A stretch of DNA of 64,000 nt. Origin: Nocardiopsis eucommiae (GTDB lineage: Bacteria; Actinomycetota; Actinomycetes; Streptosporangiales; Streptosporangiaceae). This document shows, piece by piece, positions 1 to 9,239 of this stretch (its first letter is position 1; each line of letters starts with the position of its first letter). The notes below the pieces were generated by a model that ran no database searches, was not told where the DNA came from, and saw nothing but the letters and a program-made list of their open reading frames with translations. The stretch spans positions 2,790,001 through 2,854,000 of the forward strand of contig CP074402.1 in NCBI GenBank assembly GCA_018388625.1. Direction: 5' to 3'. Position numbers and translations under genes: made by a program.

Positions 1-7
1 CACTTCC

Positions 8-762
8 TCACACCACGGCGGTGATCCGCCAGCGGTGCCCGTCGGGGTCGGTGAAGCCACCGGTGCGCGTGTTCGGTTCGGGGACGGTGACGGCCGCGCC
101 CGCCGTTTCGGCGCGGGACAGGAGTGCGTCGAGGTCGGCGCACGAGGCCGCGGTGTGGGTGAGGACGACTCCGGTCGGGCCCGTGCCGTGCTCGTCGACA
201 CCGACGTCCTTGGCCAGTGCGGCCCGCCGCAGCAGGCCCAGACGGGACGTGCCGGTCGCCGTGGTGAAGTCGACGAATTTGTCACCGTAGTCGTGGCGGG
301 TCTCCATGCCCAGAGCCTCGTAGAAGCCCCGGGAGGCCTTGGGGCTGGTGACGCCGAGGTAGACGGCGGTCTCGACGGGTTCCGGAGGCTCGGGGACGGC
401 TCCGCGGTTCTTCTTCGTGGCGGCGGCGAGCTTCCAGAGGGTCCCGTCCGGTGCCCGGAAGACGGCGGTGTACTCGCCGAAGAGTTCCTTCCTCGGAGGT
501 TTGACCACTTCGGCACCGTGGGCGGTGGCCGTCTCCACCAGGGTCTGGACCTCGGCGGGGCGTTCGACGATCACGCTCAGTACACAGCCACGGAAGCCCG
601 TGGTGTTCGAGCCGGTCGCCTCGAAGGAGAGCCGACCGGTGCCGTTGAGGTCCACGACGGGGAGTCGGCCGTCGCCCCCTCGGTGAACACGGCCGCGTGG
701 AAGGCGCGCGCGTCCTCCGCCCGTGATGCCTCGACGGTGACGGTGTCCAGTGAGAGCGCCAT
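8..762 (-). CDS. Two-domain VOC (glyoxalase-like) protein, apparent frameshift
   Basis: About 251 residues once one base is restored. Two vicinal-oxygen-chelate halves are visible. The first starts at the ATG at 762 and ends near FRAPDGTLWKLA. The second runs from VYLGVTSPKASRGFYEALG to FTDPDGHRWRI; such DPDG tails are typical last strands of glyoxalase/bleomycin-resistance folds. The frame breaks at the five-C run 675-679, and one more C joins FTEG to GDGRLPVVDLNG. Family members bind a metal and act on small molecules, but the substrate cannot be told. Divergent from the gene at 961. Confidence 0.75.
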
Positions 763-844
763 CGCGCGGCCCTTCGTTCGGTGGGTGGATCGGCGGCCTC
801 CGGGCCCCGACCCCGACCACGTTAGGCGGCGAGTCCGGGCGTGG

Positions 845-898
845 GCTTCTCGATTCCTGACCGACACGGCACGGAGGGGCGGTCAGGAATCGAGAAGC
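845..898. repeat. 19-bp perfect inverted repeat between divergent genes
   Basis: Arms 845-863 (GCTTCTCGATTCCTGACCG) and 880-898 are exact reverse complements with a 16-base loop. It lies between the starts of the VOC gene (762, minus) and the DUF1801 gene (961, plus), so it is not an ordinary terminator. It could be an operator or a leader hairpin. Confidence 0.7.
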
Positions 899-960
899 AC
901 CCGGGATCCGGCCTGGCTAGCCTGGAGGGCCCCGAGGCACCGTGACCAGAGGAGACACCC

Positions 961-1413
961 ATGACGCAGGACACCCGCGAGGGGTCGGGAGGCTTCTCCG
1001 AACAGGAGCGCGCCGCGATGAGGCAGCGCGCCGCCGAACTGAGGAAGGAGGCCGAACGCGGGCGCGGCAACAAGGCGGCCACGGCCGAGCTCGACGTGCT
1101 CGCGAAAATAGAGGACATGGAGCCGGCCGACCGGGCGGTGGCCGAGCGGATCCACGCGATCGTCGCCGCCCACGCGCCGGAGTTGTCACCCAAGCTGTGG
1201 TACGGACAGCCCGCGTACGCGAGGAAGGGCAAGGTCGTGTGCTTCTTCCGCAGCGGGCAGGTGGACAAGGAGCGCTACTCCAGTCTCGGGTTCACCACGG
1301 AGGCCCGCCTCGATGACGAGGGAGGCCTGTGGCCCACGGCCTACGCGGTCACCGCGCTGGACGAGCGGGCGGAACTGACCATCGCCGACCTCGTGAGGAG
1401 GGCCGTGGGCTGA
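961..1413 (+). CDS. DUF1801 family protein
   Basis: 150 residues. The core from KLWYGQPAY through KVVCFFRSGQ to SSLGF and a C-terminal helix matches the DUF1801 fold (YdhG-like). Members are small cytoplasmic proteins, some proposed to handle iron; the function here is not settled. The first 40 residues are a charged Arg/Glu-rich helix. The ATG at 961 has a GAGGAGA ribosome site (950-956) a few bases upstream. Stands alone, divergent from the VOC gene. Confidence 0.75.
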   Translation: MTQDTREGSGGFSEQERAAMRQRAAELRKEAERGRGNKAATAELDVLAKIEDMEPADRAVAERIHAIVAAHAPELSPKLWYGQPAYARKGKVVCFFRSGQVDKERYSSLGFTTEARLDDEGGLWPTAYAVTALDERAELTIADLVRRAVG

Positions 1414-1425
1414 CCCGTCCGGACG

Positions 1426-2067
1426 TCAGTCGGTGCGGGCGCCCAGGGCTCTGAGGAGGTAGGGGAGCAGTCGCCCGGCGATGTCCGCGCCCGGGGTGGC
1501 GGCGGTCCCGCCGCCCGCCTCCGGCGGGACCAGGAAGGTGTGGCTGACCATGGGCCCGATGATCAGCTCCGCGACCACCAGGGGATCCTCCACCTCCGGG
1601 ATCTCCCCTCGCTCCACCGCCCGGTCGAGCAGGGCGAGCACCCTGCCCTGGAGCGGGATCACGAAGGCGTCGAAGAGCACGTCGGCCAGGGCCCGGTTGT
1701 GGGCGGCCTCGCCCAGGACGGCGCGCAGCAGACGGCCGGAGGTGCCCTCCAGCGCGGCGGCCTTGTCCCCGAGCAACACACCGAGGTCGGCGGAGAGGCT
1801 CCCGTGGTCGTGGTCGGGGCCCAGGTTCTCCGCCCAGGCCCGGGCGGCGCCCACCACCAGGTCCTCCTTGGAGCGCCAGCGGCGGTACAGGGTGGCGGTG
1901 GAGACACCCGCCCGACGTGCGACGGCGGCGGTGGTCAGCCCGCTGTAGCCGTGCAGTTGGAGTTCGGTGAGGGTGGCGTCCATCAGCGCGCGGTCCCGGT
2001 TGGCGTCGCGGGGTCGGCCCCGTGGGGCGGTCCCGGCGGACGTGTCCGGCAGATGGTCCGTCGTCAT
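1426..2067 (-). CDS. TetR family transcriptional repressor
   Basis: 213 residues. The N-terminal helix-turn-helix spans about residues 25-70, with AAVARRAGVSTATLYRRW as the recognition region, followed by a helical ligand domain. It is divergent from the aldehyde dehydrogenase at 2127 with 59 bases between starts, and an inverted repeat sits in that gap (2097-2115). It probably represses itself and the dehydrogenase. The inducer is unknown. Confidence 0.9.
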   Translation of the reverse strand: MTTDHLPDTSAGTAPRGRPRDANRDRALMDATLTELQLHGYSGLTTAAVARRAGVSTATLYRRWRSKEDLVVGAARAWAENLGPDHDHGSLSADLGVLLGDKAAALEGTSGRLLRAVLGEAAHNRALADVLFDAFVIPLQGRVLALLDRAVERGEIPEVEDPLVVAELIIGPMVSHTFLVPPEAGGGTAATPGADIAGRLLPYLLRALGARTD

Positions 2068-2096
2068 ACTCGAATCGTATGTGACGGGGCTCTTGG

Positions 2097-2115
2097 AAAC
2101 GAAACGTTTTCGTTT
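2097..2115. promoter_or_regulatory. Candidate TetR operator
   Basis: AAACGAAA (2097-2104), a 3-base spacer CGT, and TTTCGTTT (2108-2115) form a perfect 8-bp inverted repeat. It lies in the short gap between the divergent TetR and aldehyde dehydrogenase genes. Confidence 0.7.
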
Positions 2116-2126
2116 ACTCTGGGGCC

Positions 2127-3535
2127 ATGGCTCACACCAACGCCTCCGAACCGCTCACCCTCATCACCGAGATCCCCCAGATCGTGGCCCGGCTGCGCGC
2201 CACCTTCGACAGCGGCCGCACCAAGCCGCTCTCCTGGCGTCGCGCCCAGCTGCGCGCGATGCGTCGCATGCTCACGGAGGAGCGCGCCACTCTGGAGAAG
2301 GCGCTCAGCTCCGACCTGGGCAAACCCCCGTGGAGGCGCACACGACCGAGATCGGTTTCGTGGTCAACGAGATCGACCACACCCTGAGACACCTGGCCTC
2401 GTGGCTGCGGCCGCAGCGGGTGTCGGTCCCCCTGGCCCTGGCCCCGGCCCGGGCCCGCCTCGTCCGCGAACCCCTGGGCGCGGTCCTGATCATCAGCCCC
2501 TGGAACTACCCGGTCAACCTGGCCCTGTCGCCGCTGGTCGGCGCCCTCGCGGCGGGCAACGCGGCCGTGCTCAAGCCGTCCGAGCTCTCCCCGGCGACCT
2601 CGGCCGTGCTCGCCGACCTCATCCCCCGTTACCTGGACGGCGAGGCGGTCGCGGTGGTCGAGGGCGGAGTCTCCGAGAGCACCGCTCTCCTGGAGCAGCG
2701 CTTCGACCACATCTTCTACACCGGCAACGCGGCCGTGGCCCGGATCGTCATGGCGGCGGCGGTCCGACACCTGACCCCGGTCACCCTGGAACTGGGCGGC
2801 AAGAGCCCGGCGGTGGTCGAGCCCGGCGTGGACCTGGCCACCACGGCCCGGCGCCTGGCCTGGGGAAAGTTCACCAACGCGGGGCAGACCTGCGTGGCCC
2901 CGGACTACGTGCTGGCCATCGGTGACACGGCGGAGAGGCTCCAGAAGGAGCTGGCCGCCGCCATCACCGAGATGTTCGGCTCCGACCCGGCGAAGAGCGC
3001 GGACTATGGCCGCATCGTCAACGAACGCCACTTCGACCGGCTCAGCGCCCTGCTGGAGAGCGGCGAGGTCGTCGCGGGCGGGAACACCGACCGCGAGGAC
3101 CTCTACATCGCCCCCACGGTGCTGGGTGACGTGGATCCGGACGCGCCGGTGATGGCCGAGGAGATCTTCGGTCCGATCCTGCCGGTTCTGCGGGTACCCG
3201 ACCTCGACGCGGCGATCCGCTTCGTCAACGAACGCGACAAGCCGCTGGCGCTGTACGGGTTCACCGACTCCGAGACCACCAAGCGACGCCTGACCACCGA
3301 GACGTCCTCGGGCGCCCTGGGCTTCGGGCTGCCGATCGCGCACCTGGCCGTGCCGGACCTCCCCTTCGGCGGGGTGGGGGAGAGCGGGATGGGCGCCTAC
3401 CACTCGGCGGCCTCCGTAGACACCTTCTCGCACACCAAGTCGGTCCTGGACAAGTCGCTGCTCATGGACACCATGCGGGTGGCCTACGCGCCGATCAGCC
3501 AGGTCAAGGAGCGCATCCTGCGCCGGATGCTCTGA
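2127..3535 (+). CDS. Aldehyde dehydrogenase, apparent frameshift
   Basis: About 469 residues after repair. NAD(P)-dependent aldehyde dehydrogenase of the class-3-like group: PWNYPVNL (cofactor site), FYTGN, LELGGKSP with the general-base Glu, and NAGQTCVAPDY with the catalytic Cys are all present. The length and the hydrophobic C-terminal end fit fatty-aldehyde-type enzymes. The break is at the five-C run 2325-2329: one extra C turns DLGKPPW into DLGKPPVEAHTTEIGF. Likely controlled by the divergent TetR through 2097-2115. The substrate is unknown. Confidence 0.88.
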
Positions 3536-3540
3536 ACGGG

Positions 3541-4197
3541 CTACTCGGTCCGGGCGTCGGAGTACGCGGTGCCCGGTTCGAGGCGGTCCCCGAACAGCTC
3601 GCTGACGGTCACGAAGTGGTAGCCCCGCTCGGCCAGGTCGTCCAGGAGTTCGGGGACCGCCTCCACGGTGGTCTCGTGGATGTCGTGGAACAGGACGACG
3701 CTGCCGTCCCGGACCCCGTCGAGGGCGATCTCGCGCATCCGGTCGCCGTCGCGGTGCTGCCAGTCCAGGGTGTCCACGTCCCAGAGCATCATGGGGTGGG
3801 GGATCGCCTCGCGGGCGGTGTCGTCGAGGGCCCCGTAGGGCGGGCGCATGCTCCGGGGCCGCTCCCCGGTGACCTCGGCCACGGCGCGGTCGGTGCGGGC
3901 GAGGTCGTCCCTGATCCGGTCGGCGGAGAGCGTGGTGAGGTCGTCGTGCTTCCAGGTGTGGTTGCCGATCCCGTGGCCTTCCTCGGCCATGCGCCGCACC
4001 TCCTCACGGTGGTCGTCCACGCGTGAGCCGAGCAGGTAGAAGGTGGCCCTGGCGTCGTGCTCGGCCAGGATGTCCAGGAGCGCGTCGGTGTACTCGCCGG
4101 GCCCGTCGTCGAAGGTCAGGGCCACACACCGCACCGCGTCGCAGTCCGGTGCCTCCTCGGCGGGGGTGGCCGTCACCGGAGTGGCGGCTCCGATCAT
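3541..4197 (-). CDS. Secreted polysaccharide deacetylase (NodB domain)
   Basis: 218 residues from the ATG at 4197. NodB motifs occur in order: LTFDDGPGEYT (metal Asp), GNHTWKHDDL (metal His pair), MRPPYG, LWDVDTLDW and VVLFHDIH. Expected to remove N-acetyl groups from peptidoglycan or another wall polymer. In-frame codons upstream of 4197 encode a run of six Arg and then LLLASGLMIGAATPVTATPA, a convincing signal peptide, but an in-frame stop at 4243-4245 blocks extension. If the four-C run near 4240 lacks a base, a GTG at 4268 would start a full precursor of about 242 residues. Confidence 0.85.
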   Translation of the reverse strand: MIGAATPVTATPAEEAPDCDAVRCVALTFDDGPGEYTDALLDILAEHDARATFYLLGSRVDDHREEVRRMAEEGHGIGNHTWKHDDLTTLSADRIRDDLARTDRAVAEVTGERPRSMRPPYGALDDTAREAIPHPMMLWDVDTLDWQHRDGDRMREIALDGVRDGSVVLFHDIHETTVEAVPELLDDLAERGYHFVTVSELFGDRLEPGTAYSDARTE

Positions 4198-4360
4198 CAG
4201 GCCGGAGGCGAGGAGGAGGCCCCGGCGGCGCCTGCGGCGCCCCTATGTATCAGAGAGGTAACGTTCACCCGTCGAAATTTAGACTAAACGGGCATATCGG
4301 GCAAGATCCAGCGTGTCTCCGGGCCCGAGAGTGAGGAACGACGCGTCACCCCACGACCGA

Positions 4361-4392
4361 GGGCCCCGGTCGCCACGTGGCGACCGGGGCCC
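4361..4392 (-). terminator. 32-bp perfect palindrome, terminator
   Basis: The 32 bases are fully self-complementary around CACGTG and start 15 bases after the stop of the minus-strand deacetylase ending at 4408. Very stable hairpin; no T tract. Confidence 0.75.
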
Positions 4393-4407
4393 GTGCGGAC
4401 CGGTGGG

Positions 4408-6020
4408 TCAGTCGACCCGGGCGTCCGTGTGGGACTGGCCCGGCTTCAGGCCGTCCTCACCGAAGATCTCGCTCACGGTCACGAAGTGGAACCCGTCGGC
4501 GTGCATTCCCTCCAGCACGTCCGGGATGGCGTCGACAGTGGACTTGTGGATGTCGTGGAACAGCACCACGCTTCCCGGCTTGGACTCGTCGAGCGCGTGC
4601 TTGGTCACCGCGCCGGTGTCCCGGTTCTGCCAGTCCATCGTGTCCACGTCCCACAGGATGATGGGATGCTCGGTGGCATCGCTCACGGTGCCGTTCATCG
4701 CGCCGTAGGGCGGGCGCAGGGTGGGCGGTGCCACCCCGGTCACCTCCTGGATCGCCTCGTCCGTGCGCTTCAGGTCCTCGGCCACCCCTCGGCGGAGAGC
4801 GTCGTGAGGTCGTCGTGCTTCCACGTGTGGTTGCCCATCTCGTGGCCCTCGGCGTGGGTGCGTTCCACGATCTCCGGGAACTCGCTCACGAGGGAGCCCA
4901 TCACGTAGAAGGTGGCCCTGGCGTCGTACTCGGCCAGGTGGTCCAGGAGCTCGTCGGTGTACTCGCCGGGCCCGTCGTCGAAGGTCAGCGCCACGCACTT
5001 GAGGCGCTCGCAGTCCAGGCTGCTGCCCTCGGCGGTCAGGGTCCCGTCGAGCGGGAAGTCCTCGGGATCGGCGTTGGCGGCCACCGCCGCGCTGCGCGCG
5101 TGGTACCCCAGTTCGGAGAGGACCTCCTCGGTCTCCTCCGCCTCCACCGGCAGCAGGACCTCGCTGACCCGGCCCGCGCTCGGAACGTCCGCCGGGTCCA
5201 TGCGCACGGCCAGCCCGCCCGCCGTGCTGAAGGCCAGGTCGGCCAGTGGCGAGGCGGCCCAGCGCTCGGCTGCCTCCCAGGCCTGTTCCGGGTCGCTCAG
5301 GTCGGCGTCCCCGACCGAGAGCGCCGTCCCGTCGGTCTCCTCGGTCTCCTCGGTCCCACCGGGTTCCGGGTCCCCGGATCCGGACTCCTCCTCGGAGGCC
5401 CCGGCCGGTTCGGAGGCCGCGGCCGAGACCGAGTCCGGGTCGGCCTCGGCTCGCATCGCGATCTCGCCCAGGAGCCCGGGCACCTGGTCGGCGGTCATCT
5501 GGTAGCCGTCCTGGAGCACCTGGGCCACGGCCAGGTGCGCGGCCTCCAGGGAGGCCTCGTCCCGGAAGAGCGAGGTCCAGGGCAGGACCTCGCCGGTGCC
5601 GGAGTCGTACCAGAGCGTCGAGGTCTCGGTGCCGCCACCGCGGACTCCCGAGGTGACGGCGGTGGTCCTGGCTCCGATCACGTCCCCGGAGGCGGCCAGC
5701 AGCTCCACGTCCTGGACCAGTTCGGGGCTGCCGTGATCGGGCAGCTCCTCCAGGAACGCGGTCTGGCGTTCGGCCATCGCGGTGCGGATCTCCGTCGTCA
5801 GCGGATGGGATTCGCCCAGGATGGGATAGCGGTAGCTCACCGTGCTGTGGTCGACCCGTACCGACACCGTGCGCGTGGCCAGCTTCTCCAGTGTGTCCGG
5901 AGAGAACTGGATCGCCTCGGCGTAGGGCAGGTTCTGTTCCGCGGAGTGGCAGCCCGGGACCAACAGCAGGCCCAGAGCGGCACTGACAGTGAGTTTTCGT
6001 CTCAGTGAGGTGTCAGCCAC
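4408..6020 (-). CDS. Lipoprotein polysaccharide deacetylase, PdaC-like, apparent frameshift
   Basis: About 537 residues after repair. The N terminus has a lipobox (LLLVPGC, Cys near residue 24), so it is probably membrane-anchored outside the cell. Residues about 45-300 resemble the DUF4163/DUF3298 region found before deacetylase domains in PdaC-type proteins, with an acidic Ser/Glu/Gly-rich insert. The C-terminal NodB domain has TFDDGPGEYT, GNHTWKHDDL, RPPYGAM, LWDVDTMDW and VVLFHDIH. The frame breaks at 4785-4788 (four C). It lies just upstream of a second, smaller deacetylase on the same strand, suggesting duplication. Confidence 0.87.
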
Positions 6021-6198
6021 GTGGGGACCTTATCGAAACCACAGGTGCGCCAGATGACCAGCGAGCGACGGAACGTGCTCACAGAGTGATCAAATGCCCC
6101 TCTGTGGCCGGAAAGTCAGTTTTGTGGACTCGGCCCGCGCTCGGGCGTGTCACCACGGCCCTTCCGGCCACCCCGGAACCACCCGCTTCGGTCGCCCC

Positions 6199-7313
6199 TC
6201 AGGACTCCCGGGGGTCCTCCGAACCCGGCTCGGCGGCCGACGCCACCCGGGCCTCGGCCGCCACAACCGCCACGAGGGCCCGCGTGCGGGCCAGGGTGTC
6301 GGTGTGCTCCTCGGGGCGTTCGGTCCTGGGCAGGTGGACGTGTCCGGCCGCCACGACCGAGCCCGCCCGGTCCCTCAGCAAGGTGTTGCGGTACGCGATC
6401 TCGTTGGAGAGGTAGTCGCCACCGCCGCCCTTTCGGGCGGCCGACCCTCGGTGGGCCCACCCGGGCGTGTCACCGGGGTGTCGCCACCCTCGGGAACCTC
6501 GGTGACCTCGGTGTTGACGACCATCACGTCCGGCCCGGTCGTGTCGGCGACGATCCGCTCCACCGGCAGCGAGGTGCGGGTCCACTCCGGGGCCCCGGGA
6601 CCGGCCACCGGCGCGCGTCCGGTACGGGAGACCCCCAGGTTGTCCTCGCCCCCGCCGCGCCACACCCCGTTCCAGACCTCCAGGTCGAACCGGTCACGTC
6701 CCCGGCTCAGCGTGATCACCGCGTCGGCCACCCCGTACTGGTCGGCCAGCGCCTCCTCCACGATCCCGGCGTCGAAGTCGCCCCAGCGCACCGGGAACAC
6801 GGCGGCGCGCACCACGGCGGTGCGCTCACCCACGGGGAACGTCCACCCGTGCAGGTCCAGGGCGGCCGCCCCGGAGGGGTTCGAGCAGCCGGGGTCGGTG
6901 TCCAGGCGGAAGGGGTCGAAACCGGTGACGACGACGCGCACCCACCGGTCGCCCGGCGGGAAGTCGAGGTCGGTGATGCCCCGGGAGGCGGTCTCGAACA
7001 GGTGGAGGAGCGCGGCCCGCTCCGCCTCGGACAGGGGGAAGGAGGGCTCCCAGGCGCGCAGACGCGCACGCAGGACCAGCCGTGCCCAGTACAGGGGGCG
7101 GTCGTCGACCGGGTCGGGCCCGGTGCGAGTGGACTCCGTCCACAGCCGGGAGGCGTGGGAGGCGACCACCTCCCGGGCCTGTCCGGGGTCGGTGCTCGCG
7201 CGCAGGTCCGCGGCGAACAGGGGATCGGCGGCGCCGAAACCGGAACGCGCCAGGATCTGGCGCGCCTCCGGAAGGTCGGCGCGGGCCTCTTCGGGGGTGG
7301 TGTCGTGGTGCAC
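6199..7313 (-). CDS. Pyroglutamyl-peptidase-like (C15 family) protein, catalytic Cys apparently replaced
   Basis: About 371 residues from a GTG at 7313 if one base near 6428 is restored. VVVTGFDPF opens a C15 peptidase fold, VADAVITLSRGRDRFDLE is its second conserved stretch, and GDYLSNEIAYR with AAGHVHLPR closes it. Pyroglutamyl peptidases remove N-terminal pyroglutamate using a Cys-His-Glu triad. Here the Cys position (normally a CN pair) reads SN, while the His is kept. About 100 residues precede the fold. The enzyme may be inactive or use Ser. Start and break position are approximate. Confidence 0.7.
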
Positions 7314-7401
7314 GGGCCAGCTGTCTGGGTCGGGGACGGGGGAGCGGCTCCGCGATTCTAACGGTCTCCCATGACACTCCGTGCGGGAGCGGAACCCGCC
7401 T

Positions 7402-7425
7402 CGCACCGGCCCCGCGGCCGGTGCG
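7402..7425. repeat. Hairpin in divergent promoter region
   Basis: CGCACCGGCC (7402-7411) and GGCCGGTGCG (7416-7425) form a 10-bp stem with a 4-base loop between the peptidase-like gene (minus) and the dehydrogenase at 7535 (plus). Its role is unknown. Confidence 0.4.
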
Positions 7426-7534
7426 GGTTCCCGGCGCGACACCCGGCGGGCCGGACGCCGGGGGTGGACCGCCGGGCCCGGAGTTGGCAAGGTGTGTGAT
7501 GACCGCCTCCCCTCTCAACGGAGAGAGAACACAC

Positions 7535-9082
7535 ATGCACACTGGTGCCCTCCCCGACACCGAGGTCCTCGCCGGACGCGCGCGGACCGCCCTGGAACGG
7601 TGCGGCGTGACCCGCCTGCCCGAGTCCCTCGGGGCGCCCGGTCAGGCCCGTACTCCGATCACCGGCGGAACCCTGTTCCCCGTCGAGTTCGACACCCCCG
7701 CCTCCGCCGAGCGCGCGGTGGCCGAGGTCCACGGCTCCTTCACCTCCGCCTGGCGGGACACCCCCGCCCCGGTGCGCGGCCAGCTCGTCCACCGCCTCGG
7801 TGAGCTGCTGCGCGAGCACAAGGCCGACCTCGCGGAGCTGGTCACCCTCGAGGCGGGCAAGATCCGTTCCGAGGCCCTGGGCGAGGTCCAGGAGATGATC
7901 GACGTCTGCGACTTCGCCGTGGGCCTGTCACGACAGCTCTACGGGCGGACCATGCCCTCGGAGCGGCCCGGCCACCGGCTGATGGAGACCTGGCACCCGC
8001 TGGGCGTGGTCGGCGTCATCACCGCCTTCAACTTCCCCGTCGCCGTGTGGTCCTGGAACACCTGTGTGGCCCTGGTGTGCGGTGACACCGTGGTGTGGAA
8101 GCCCTCCGAGCTCACCCCGCTGACCGCGCTGGGCTGTCACGGCCTGCTCATGCGCGCCGCCGCCGACGTGGGGGCGCCCGCCGACGTCCACCGGGTGGTC
8201 CTCGGCGGGGCCGAGGTCGGGGACGTTCTGGTCAACGACGAGCGGGTCGCTCTGGTCTCCGCGACCGGTTCGACCGCCATGGGCCGGGCGGTCGCGCCCA
8301 AGGTGGCCGCCCGCATGGGTCGGTACCTTCTGGAGCTGGGCGGCAACAACGCCGCCGTCGTGGCGCCCTCGGCCGACCTGGACCTGGTCGTGCGCGGCAG
8401 CGTGTTCTCGGCGGCCGGGACCGCCGGGCAGCGCTGCACCACGCTGCGCCGCCTGATCGTGCACGAGGACGTGGTCGACCAGGTCGTCGAGCGCGTGGTG
8501 GACGGCTACCAGCAGCTGCGGGAACGGATCGGTGACCCCTACGAGGAGGCGACCCTGGTGGGGCCGCTGGTGGGGGAGCGGGGACACACGGCCATGCGCG
8601 AGGCGCTGGAGCAGGCCCGGGCGGACGGCGGCGACGTGCTGGTGGGCGGTGAGCGGCGCCTGGAGAAGGACGCCGAGGACGCCTACTACGTCGAGCCCGC
8701 GGTGGTGCGCATGCCCGCACAGACCGAGGTCGTGCGCACGGAGACCTTCGCGCCGATCCTGTACGTCCTCACCTACCGCACCCTGGAGGAGGCGGTGGAG
8801 CTGCACAACGGGGTTCCCCAGGGGCTGTCGTCGGCCATCTTCACCCAGGACCAGGCCGAGGCGGAGCGCTTCCTCTCGGCGGCCGGGTCCGACTGCGGCA
8901 TCGTCAACGTCAACATCGGCACCTCGGGCGCGGAGATCGGCGGGGCCTTCGGCGGGGAGAAGGACACCGGCGGGGGTCGGGAGTCGGGGTCGGACTCCTG
9001 GAAGGCCTACATGCGCCGGGCGACCAACACGGTGAACTACGGCGGTGAGCTGCCGCTGGCCCAGGGCGTGCGCTTCCTGTAG
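7535..9082 (+). CDS. Aldehyde dehydrogenase, piperideine-6-carboxylate / aminoadipate-semialdehyde type
   Basis: 515 residues from the ATG at 7535, behind a GGAGAG ribosome site. ITAFNFPVAVWSWN, the LLELGGNNAAVV segment with the Glu base, and GTAGQRCTTLRR with the catalytic Cys identify the ALDH7 family, whose members oxidise 2-aminoadipate semialdehyde in lysine breakdown or beta-lactam precursor supply. The conserved GAFGGEKDTGGGRESGSD tail is typical. No lysine aminotransferase is adjacent, so the pathway role is inferred from family only. Confidence 0.88.
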   Translation: MHTGALPDTEVLAGRARTALERCGVTRLPESLGAPGQARTPITGGTLFPVEFDTPASAERAVAEVHGSFTSAWRDTPAPVRGQLVHRLGELLREHKADLAELVTLEAGKIRSEALGEVQEMIDVCDFAVGLSRQLYGRTMPSERPGHRLMETWHPLGVVGVITAFNFPVAVWSWNTCVALVCGDTVVWKPSELTPLTALGCHGLLMRAAADVGAPADVHRVVLGGAEVGDVLVNDERVALVSATGSTAMGRAVAPKVAARMGRYLLELGGNNAAVVAPSADLDLVVRGSVFSAAGTAGQRCTTLRRLIVHEDVVDQVVERVVDGYQQLRERIGDPYEEATLVGPLVGERGHTAMREALEQARADGGDVLVGGERRLEKDAEDAYYVEPAVVRMPAQTEVVRTETFAPILYVLTYRTLEEAVELHNGVPQGLSSAIFTQDQAEAERFLSAAGSDCGIVNVNIGTSGAEIGGAFGGEKDTGGGRESGSDSWKAYMRRATNTVNYGGELPLAQGVRFL

Positions 9083-9097
9083 GAGCGCGTCGGCCGG

Positions 9098-9131
9098 GAC
9101 GGGGCCCGGGTCCGCGGGCCCGGGCCCCGTC
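9098..9131 (+). terminator. Terminator after aldehyde dehydrogenase
   Basis: Arms GACGGGGCCCGGG (9098-9110) and CCCGGGCCCCGTC (9119-9131) pair perfectly, 15 bases after the stop at 9082. Confidence 0.8.
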
Positions 9132-9168
9132 GCGCCTTGCGCGTCCGTGGACGCTTCGCTCCAAAAGA

Positions 9169-9195
9169 GTTGTGGGCAACCCTGTTGTGCACAAC
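9169..9195. promoter_or_regulatory. Two OhrR-type operator sites
   Basis: GTTGTGCACAAC (9184-9195) is a perfect palindrome. GTTGTGGGCAAC (9169-9180) is an imperfect copy whose centre lies 15 bases upstream. Both precede ohrR at 9240, as expected for autoregulation by an OhrR-like repressor. Confidence 0.65.
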
Positions 9196-9239
9196 CATTT
9201 ACTGTTACCGTGATCGGGACGTCGAGGGGAGGAGCGAAC

